Assembly (NCBI GenBank): GCA_025267735.1
Contig: CM046295.1
Span: 11,915,167 to 11,979,166 of the forward strand
Direction of reading: 5' to 3'
Source of the DNA: Mactra quadrangularis
Lineage: Eukaryota > Mollusca > Bivalvia > Venerida > Mactridae
Length of the DNA stretch: 64,000 bases
Both the position numbers and the translations under genes were made by a program. How positions within the stretch are numbered: position 1 is the stretch's first letter; every line of letters starts with the position of its first letter. Below the pieces are notes generated by a model, which saw only the letters and a list, made by a program, of their open reading frames with translations, had not been told where the DNA came from and ran no database searches. Of this stretch, positions 58,426-64,000 are shown one piece after another.

Positions 58426-59890
58426 TTATTGTAAAGAGAATACTGTAATGATATCACTAGGACTACCAACAATCAATATATTTCTATTTTTATTATAACA
58501 TACTGTACGTGGAAATCTCACACCATCTTGATTTGTAACAATTTCTCCTATATAATCACCATCTTGACTTAACATTATAACATTGTGTGAAAAATTACCA
58601 CATACTAAGACATTACCTAAACCATCAGTACATACTCCCATTGCTCCATCCAATACTTTATCTGAAAACTCCCAACAAATCTTACCATTCATATCAAATG
58701 TTAGAACACCACTATCACAGTCAACAATATGAATCATACTATGATCATCACTTATAGTGACGTCACAGATATCAGAGAATGTTCTCTTCCTCTCAGTAAA
58801 GGGTTTCAAAGCTTTACCTTGTAAATTATAAATATACAATTCACTTGAACTAGATACAAACATTCTATAATTACTTACAGTAATACAACTACAATAATGT
58901 TTCATACTGAGTGTACGAGTAACAGCAAGTTTATCTTTATATAATATAAACTGTAACGTTTTATTAACTAGACATACAACTACTTCTCCACTATCTACTC
59001 TACACACAGACAGAGGTCTAGCATCTAATACTAATGATGATATAATGTTATAAGTTTTACTATCAACTAATTTTAATTTACTTGTGTTATAGTCAGCAAG
59101 TACTATATAATTATCATCTATCATACATGATGAATTTATAAAACATGGAAATATATCATCAGACTGTTTAATGTTATATTTAGACGTATTTACTACTTTG
59201 TATAAACCTTGTTTCTTTGATTTCTGTGATACTTTTTTAACAATTCTTGTACCTATACTACTTCTGGTAGCACCAGTTGTTGTTGTTCTAGTGGTGGTAG
59301 ATGCTGGTTGACTGGTTTGTTTATCTCTTGATGATGTTTCCATGGTGTCTTGATGTCCTGGTGAACTTAACAGTCCTAAAGTTAGTACATTTAATAGAAA
59401 AGCTAATATGTCAGTATTTCTACTAAAACGTATCATTGGCGTTTGGTTCCCTGTTGATCTTGTCTTAAGATCTTTGCTTCGTTTCATTAGTGTTTTACTT
59501 AAAATGGCCAAAACAAATTTTTGTGCTAAATTAATTTGTTCAGAAGCGAGGTCGCTCATGTAACGCTTTACATTGGATTTTATGTCTTTTATTGTCTTGT
59601 TGTTTTCAATGATTGCTTGCTTACCTGTGTTGTATTTGGCTTCAAGTTCAGCCAATGTTCGTTCTTCTATTTTATCGATGACGTCGTTGATTTCTTTCCT
59701 GTATTGGTCAATTTTTTCTTTGCACGCTGCTTTGCTCTTTTCATAATCTGTGTCAACCTTATCGCAATCAGTTTCTAATTGATGAATATTTTTAACAGTC
59801 TTTGTCAAATCATCGTGAATGTTGTTAATATCCTGCTGTAGATTTCTCTCTTTAACATACTGTGGAATATAGTGAGTATCTTCACACAAC
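58426..59890 (-). CDS. B-box/coiled-coil/NHL-like protein D, exon 2 (partial gene)
   Basis: It begins after the acceptor ttcatattcag with the third base of an Arg codon and LCEDTHYIPQYVKERN, so it has no start codon of its own and needs an exon 1. It encodes the coiled coil (KIDQYRKEINDVIDKIEER), the conserved DILAFLLNVLTLGLLSSPGH block, a Thr-rich linker (TTTRTTTTGATRSS) and the full propeller ending TVFSLQ. All 487 codons are open and intact. No B-box exon is seen between 59891 and 64000; it either lies beyond the window or is lost. Variable positions relative to A and B concentrate in propeller stretches such as CMIDDNYIVLADYNTSK. Confidence 0.82.
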
Positions 59891-60383
59891 CTGAATATGA
59901 AGTATATATATTCTTGATTGAATATGTCATTATTTATAGATGTATATACAAAAAGCGATATTAATGATCAAACCTCTTTTGTGATAGTGTATAATCACAG
60001 TTCTGCAAAGTTGTCACCTCAGTTTACTTTCGTGATGTAATAAAACTTGTATCATAGAGTCACGTGATGTATTTTATATATTATATTGGTCAACATTTGA
60101 AATAGAGAATCAATTAAAGTACAGATAATCGGGACTTTTAATGAAGAATATAACTAAAACAATTGTTTTTTATTATAAATTGAAAGTGTTATAAACTATA
60201 AACCAAAATTTTAAATGAAGAAGTAAGGATGGTTTGGTACACAAAGAATTTCGAGTATCGATTGTTTGTTTTTTGTTTGTTTGGGGCTTACGGCGCACCA
60301 ACACGAAAAGGTCTTATCGCGCCGAATTTGAGTATCAAAGGGCACAATGGCAATGCACTTTATTAGAAGTAGACTGCTGTGAC
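59891..60383 (-). other. Presumed intron of gene D
   Basis: AT-rich sequence upstream of the exon 2 acceptor. No donor or B-box exon found. It leads into the CGTACG-rich repeat. Confidence 0.45.
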
Positions 60384-61020
60384 ACAGTCCCATAAACCGT
60401 GGCTTGTTGCGGACCCGTGCAAACAGCCGTAGAACGTGGGAAGCCTTGCGTTTGTACGGTCTTTCTACGGGTTTGTGGTCACATAGAACCGTGTGGTCAA
60501 TCGTAAGAGTGGCAGTGCGGGCATTGTACGGGCTATTTACGAATGGATAAGACTCCTGTGCGGCCACCACAAGTACTAAGGGCGTATACATTTTGTCTGA
60601 TACATTTTGTACAAATGCCGTATGGGACCCGTACGTTACTCGTAACGAACCGTACGACTGTAAGCGATTTCATTATAAGCCGTAAGTCGCAAGACCGCAA
60701 GGATGTGATCACAATAGCGAAATAATGTTGTTTACGGACATGTAAGTGCTAGAATCGTAGATGACCGTGCGAGCTGTCGTGCGGTAAACGTACGTGTCCG
60801 TAAGATGAATTTAATAAAAACGATATTTATTATTGACTAGTTGAGTTAAAAATGTCACAAATACGTACACTACGCTTGTTTGTTTTGTTGAATTTTCAAA
60901 TGAAATAAAAGAAAAAAAAGAATAGAGCAGTTCTATCTTGTCTGATTAACTGGTGATTCCTGTATTACTGGTGTTTAAAGTTCTGTCTCCCTACCTTGCA
61001 CATTCTACGAAGAAGACTCA
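60384..61020. repeat. CGTACG-rich dispersed repeat, copy 2
   Basis: Aligned with 52762-53641: both begin cagtcccata, contain tggcttgttgcggacccgt and cgtttgtacggtct, and end with attactggtgtttaa-type text and agaagact. A 160-bp internal segment of copy 1 is absent here. Confidence 0.75.
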
Positions 61021-61448
61021 GTAATGATAGTTTTTCTTTGGCCCCATATGTAATTGTAACGACTCTACAACTGTAACCTTTCTAAAAGCAATAATAGAAA
61101 AGTTGGCTATTTTTCATTTTTGTCAGCGAATGGCATAGAACAGGTTATATGCTACATTTCATACAGGGTGAAACAGAAGTTGCCCATCGTCCATGCCTCA
61201 ATACATCATAACCAAGAAAAGTGATCAAAGCTTATTTCTGCCATAAATAATGTGTGAAATCCCTTCATCTAAATTTAATTTACTGTCATAAAGATTTTTG
61301 TAGCAATCCTTTGGTATTTAAATAAGCGATGCCTTCTTGTTTGACTCACAGATAACAGACCCATCCAAAGTTTCCTTATTGTAGTATATATAGAGAAATT
61401 TGGGTCTGTCACCTGAGATTTAACTACCTTGAGGATGATCCCTTAAGT
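61021..61448. other. Intergenic before the transposase fragment
   Basis: Contains cagggtgaaacagaagttgc at about 61164, possibly a transposon end. No gene recognised. Confidence 0.3.
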
Positions 61449-61608
61449 GGACAACACAACCCTCTTTACCAACATGGAACTTCTCACCATTTTGTAAATT
61501 GCGTTGTTAATTTCTTGAACCAGAAATTTGCTGCAAGATGGATTGGACGAAGAGGTTTAGTGGAGTTGCAACCAAGACCCTCTTGGAAAATTTCTATGGT
61601 AACGTTTT
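61449..61608 (+). pseudogene. Fragment of a mariner-superfamily (DDE) transposase
   Basis: In one frame the sequence reads QHNPLYQHGTSHHFVNC followed by VVNFLNQKFAARWIGRRG and LVELQPRP. This matches the region after the second catalytic Asp in mariner-superfamily transposases (QQDGAPPH..., FPGRWIGRRGPVEWPPRSPD by family knowledge). The Asp itself is replaced and the frame closes soon after, so only a relic remains. Confidence 0.6.
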
Positions 61609-61619
61609 AACTATTTTTT

Positions 61620-63009
61620 TACTAAATTGTTGAATCGTTGTTGAAATTACATCCCAAACGGCACCATTGCAGTTACCAAGAGAGTGTGTGCACTTTCCCC
61701 AAGAGAGTGAGAGTGAGAGCAATATCAGCCTTCAATATTGTGATATGAAGTACATGTGTGCTGAATGTACACATTGAGGGTACACGACTTTCGGCATACA
61801 CTGTACATTTGTTTGATAGTGACTACATGTACTTTGTTTTTCATTTAATTGAGAAAGTAAAAAACATATTCGAATTCACTAATTGAGAGGTATATGTTAT
61901 AAGTACATATGTACAAAACGATACATTTTACTGAATTTGACCATTAGCTTCGGTCCCATAGAAGAGACAGATATTGATATTTAACTATAGGACTGTACAT
62001 AATAAAAGCATCGTATGAGAACAAAATGTCGGGCGCTTAAATTAATCTTTTACTTGTTGCGACATGGGCAAGAATAGGATATTTTTTCACATTAACGCGA
62101 CAGGGCCTTTTCAAGATCTTATTTCACTACTAAGTGACTGACAGTTATGCCGCATAGCAAGATTCTTCTGTTTTCAGTCCAAAATTTGCATTTCAAACAT
62201 GCATTTTCCAAAAAAGATGTGTAAAGTGCCAGTACTTTACAAAAGCTGAAAACAGATTTACTCATCACCATTTTGCAACACCTCTGCACTCAATAACCCC
62301 GATTTTTCTGAAGATGACGGGATCTGTTCATTTTTCAACCCCAGTGACAAAGTGGAGAATTCCAACAGATGTATGTATAGTGCCTGTAATCTTAACGCAA
62401 TTGTAAAAAATGTCGTTTTAATAAGGGACTTTATTCAGTTATTTCCCCTTGTATACTCTTCAAATAGGTAGGTCCTATTAGTTGGATTACTCGGATTTTA
62501 CCCTAACTTTTTAATGTCATTTAGCCAAAATTAATCTTTGATAACTTTTTTTGTAAATCGTTTAAATTGTTTAAAATTCAAGCTAAATATTTAAAGGTAA
62601 AGAACTATCTAAATGTTATCTCTTCTATTAATATCCTCATTAAAAAGAAAGGTATAAGATGAACTATTTTGTTATCCTTACATAGGAATTCAGTGATAAA
62701 ATCCGAGGATTCCAACTGTAAGGACCTACTTACCAATAGGATTGCTTCAGATTTTATCAGGGAAAGATAACTGACTAAAGTTCCTAATTCAAATGCAGTA
62801 ATTTTCCATAAAATGCTTTAATGAGACATTTACCAGTAACTCTTTTATACAATCAATCACACATTTATTCATGCATGCGACATAAAACGTTCATTTTATT
62901 TATATTCAACTGTTGCACGCGTGTATCCTATACATCGCACGAAATTGAATCATACGTAACCATTTCGCACGTGATCATTTAGGTGAATGTACACACATGG
63001 CTTAAAACA
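61620..63009. other. Intergenic, with a candidate zinc-finger-like exon
   Basis: Mostly AT-rich. At 62180-62371 a frame bounded by ctgttttcag and gat|gtatgt reads RCVKCQYFTKAENRFTHHH and later SVHFSTPVTKWRIP, a C-x2-C...H-rich pattern. It has no neighbouring exons and is listed as a finding, not called as a gene. Confidence 0.35.
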
Positions 63010-63240
63010 ACACACCCGAACGGATCCGTAGCTGGAAGATATGCAATTCCATGCTTGGCCGTGCTTTTGTTCAAGATTTGACTTTAAAACTGATACGTGT
63101 ATCCACGGCTCATCGCACTGACCCTGGTAAAAACGTTGCAGTCTGTACGGGTACGCAAGAGTTCGTACAGGGCCTTACGATGATTGATCGCATGGCGCCC
63201 GTACGGTGCCCTTACGGCTATTCTTATGTGTTATGACTGT
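63010..63240. repeat. Segment related in composition to the CGTACG-rich repeat
   Basis: Words such as gtctgtacgggtacgc, gttcgtacaggg and gcccgtacggtg give it the same style, but it does not align end to end with the copies at 52762 and 60384. Confidence 0.45.
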
Positions 63241-63607
63241 AGCTTTACAGTATACGGTGATGGGCCTTTGATTAACTATCAAATTCAAAGTAAGAACTAA
63301 CAATACAAAAGTTTAAATTAATTGTGTATGTATTTTGTCAAGGAATATAATGAATATGTTAAATTGTCTATCACTTTTTTTCCAAGCTAACGGTATAAAT
63401 GTGTCTATATTTCTTCAGTTTGATTATAAAATGATTTTGTTTAAAGATGTTTATTACATCATAATCGACATTTCGTACGAACGTGCTATAAGGTTACCTT
63501 CGAATATAATGTATTAAAATAATTAGGAAAATTATTATTATTATTGACGACACGATATATTGATTATCTTATAATTAAATTATTTAACATTGTAACATGA
63601 TAAACAT

Positions 63608-63894
63608 AACCCGGGTCGATAGCGCAGTTGGTAGCGCGCCGGGATTTAGAATCTCGTACCCAATGTGGTGTAAGTTCGAATCCCACCCGGGGATGTATAT
63701 CCTTCCATGAAAATTTGACCATACTGTCGGTTTTTCTCCATTGATTAGATTATATGGAGGAGTTTTCGGCCTTGTGGAAGGGTTGGTGAGTACTGGTTAT
63801 AGACAAGGGTCTAGGACACCTAGGTTAGGTGCACTGGACGCCGTAAAATGACCTAAATTGTGTTGACACGGCAGTAAATCAAATAAACAAAGAA
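63608..63894 (+). mobile_element. SINE type 2, full-length copy with 9-bp target duplication
   Basis: The head cccgggtcgatagcgcagtt, B-box gtaagttcgaatcccaccc, body and end are intact. The direct repeat gataaacat flanks it at 63599-63607 and 63895-63903. Confidence 0.88.
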
Positions 63895-64000
63895 GATAAA
63901 CATTTAGCTCTAAATTTGCAAAGTGTCCGTGATCTAGTTTTGGTAAGGCAGATACGTTACCCGGAACATCTCATTGAAAACCTGGCTGCATTAGATTTTA

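Larger units (their letters stand above)
54370..58450. repeat. Recent segmental duplication, copy 2 (partner 24775-28845)
   Basis: Near-identical to copy 1, down to the same SINE insertions at 55391, 55766 and 56201. Only scattered single-base differences and 1-2 bp indels are visible. It ends in the 3' UTR/end of exon 2 of gene D. Confidence 0.9.

Overview
This is a piece of an animal nuclear genome, most likely a bivalve mollusc or another lophotrochozoan. Evidence for a eukaryote: phase-consistent GT/AG introns, genes related to animal families (PARP6/8; B-box/coiled-coil/NHL proteins of TRIM type), AT-rich intergenic DNA and many transposon remnants. Evidence for a mollusc is weaker and comes from the type of tRNA-headed SINEs and from a dispersed repeat starting near an AGCTCGAC motif at 6382. 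No prokaryotic genes, CRISPR arrays or intact tRNA/rRNA genes were seen.

Layout. 1-3853: tail of a LINE, a 1.74-kb 42-bp minisatellite and small DNA transposons; this lies upstream of, or in a 5' intron of, the next gene. 3854-9004 (+): the last three exons (715 codons) of a PARP6/PARP8-type mono-ADP-ribosyltransferase with an inserted UBA-like module. 9005-14900: intergenic DNA full of MITEs and SINEs. 14.9-60 kb: an array of four related units on the minus strand, each built around a two-exon gene encoding two B-boxes, a coiled coil, a Thr-rich linker and a C-terminal NHL-like propeller. Units A (16841-21133) and B (28826-32816) look intact, each giving exactly 611 residues. Unit C (39335-41883) is a pseudogene. 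Unit D (58426-59890) shows only its large exon.

The units are parts of segmental duplications. The flank 24775-28845 is almost identical to 54370-58450, while older, more diverged homology joins about 22.3-24.6 kb to 48.8-54.0 kb, including two separate 39-bp tandem arrays. Between the units lie a decayed Tc1-type transposase (35478-36434), a nearly full-length but frameshifted L1/Tx1-type LINE ORF2 (42281-45860), a DDE transposase fragment (61449-61608) and an unusual CGTACG-rich repeat in two clear copies (52762-53641, 60384-61020).

Functionally, the only recognisable single-copy enzyme gene is the PARP. The B-box/NHL genes look like a lineage-expanded, RING-less TRIM family; their propeller domains mix invariant blocks with strongly variable ones, as expected of recognition surfaces, but that role is inference. 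All identity statements are by eye.
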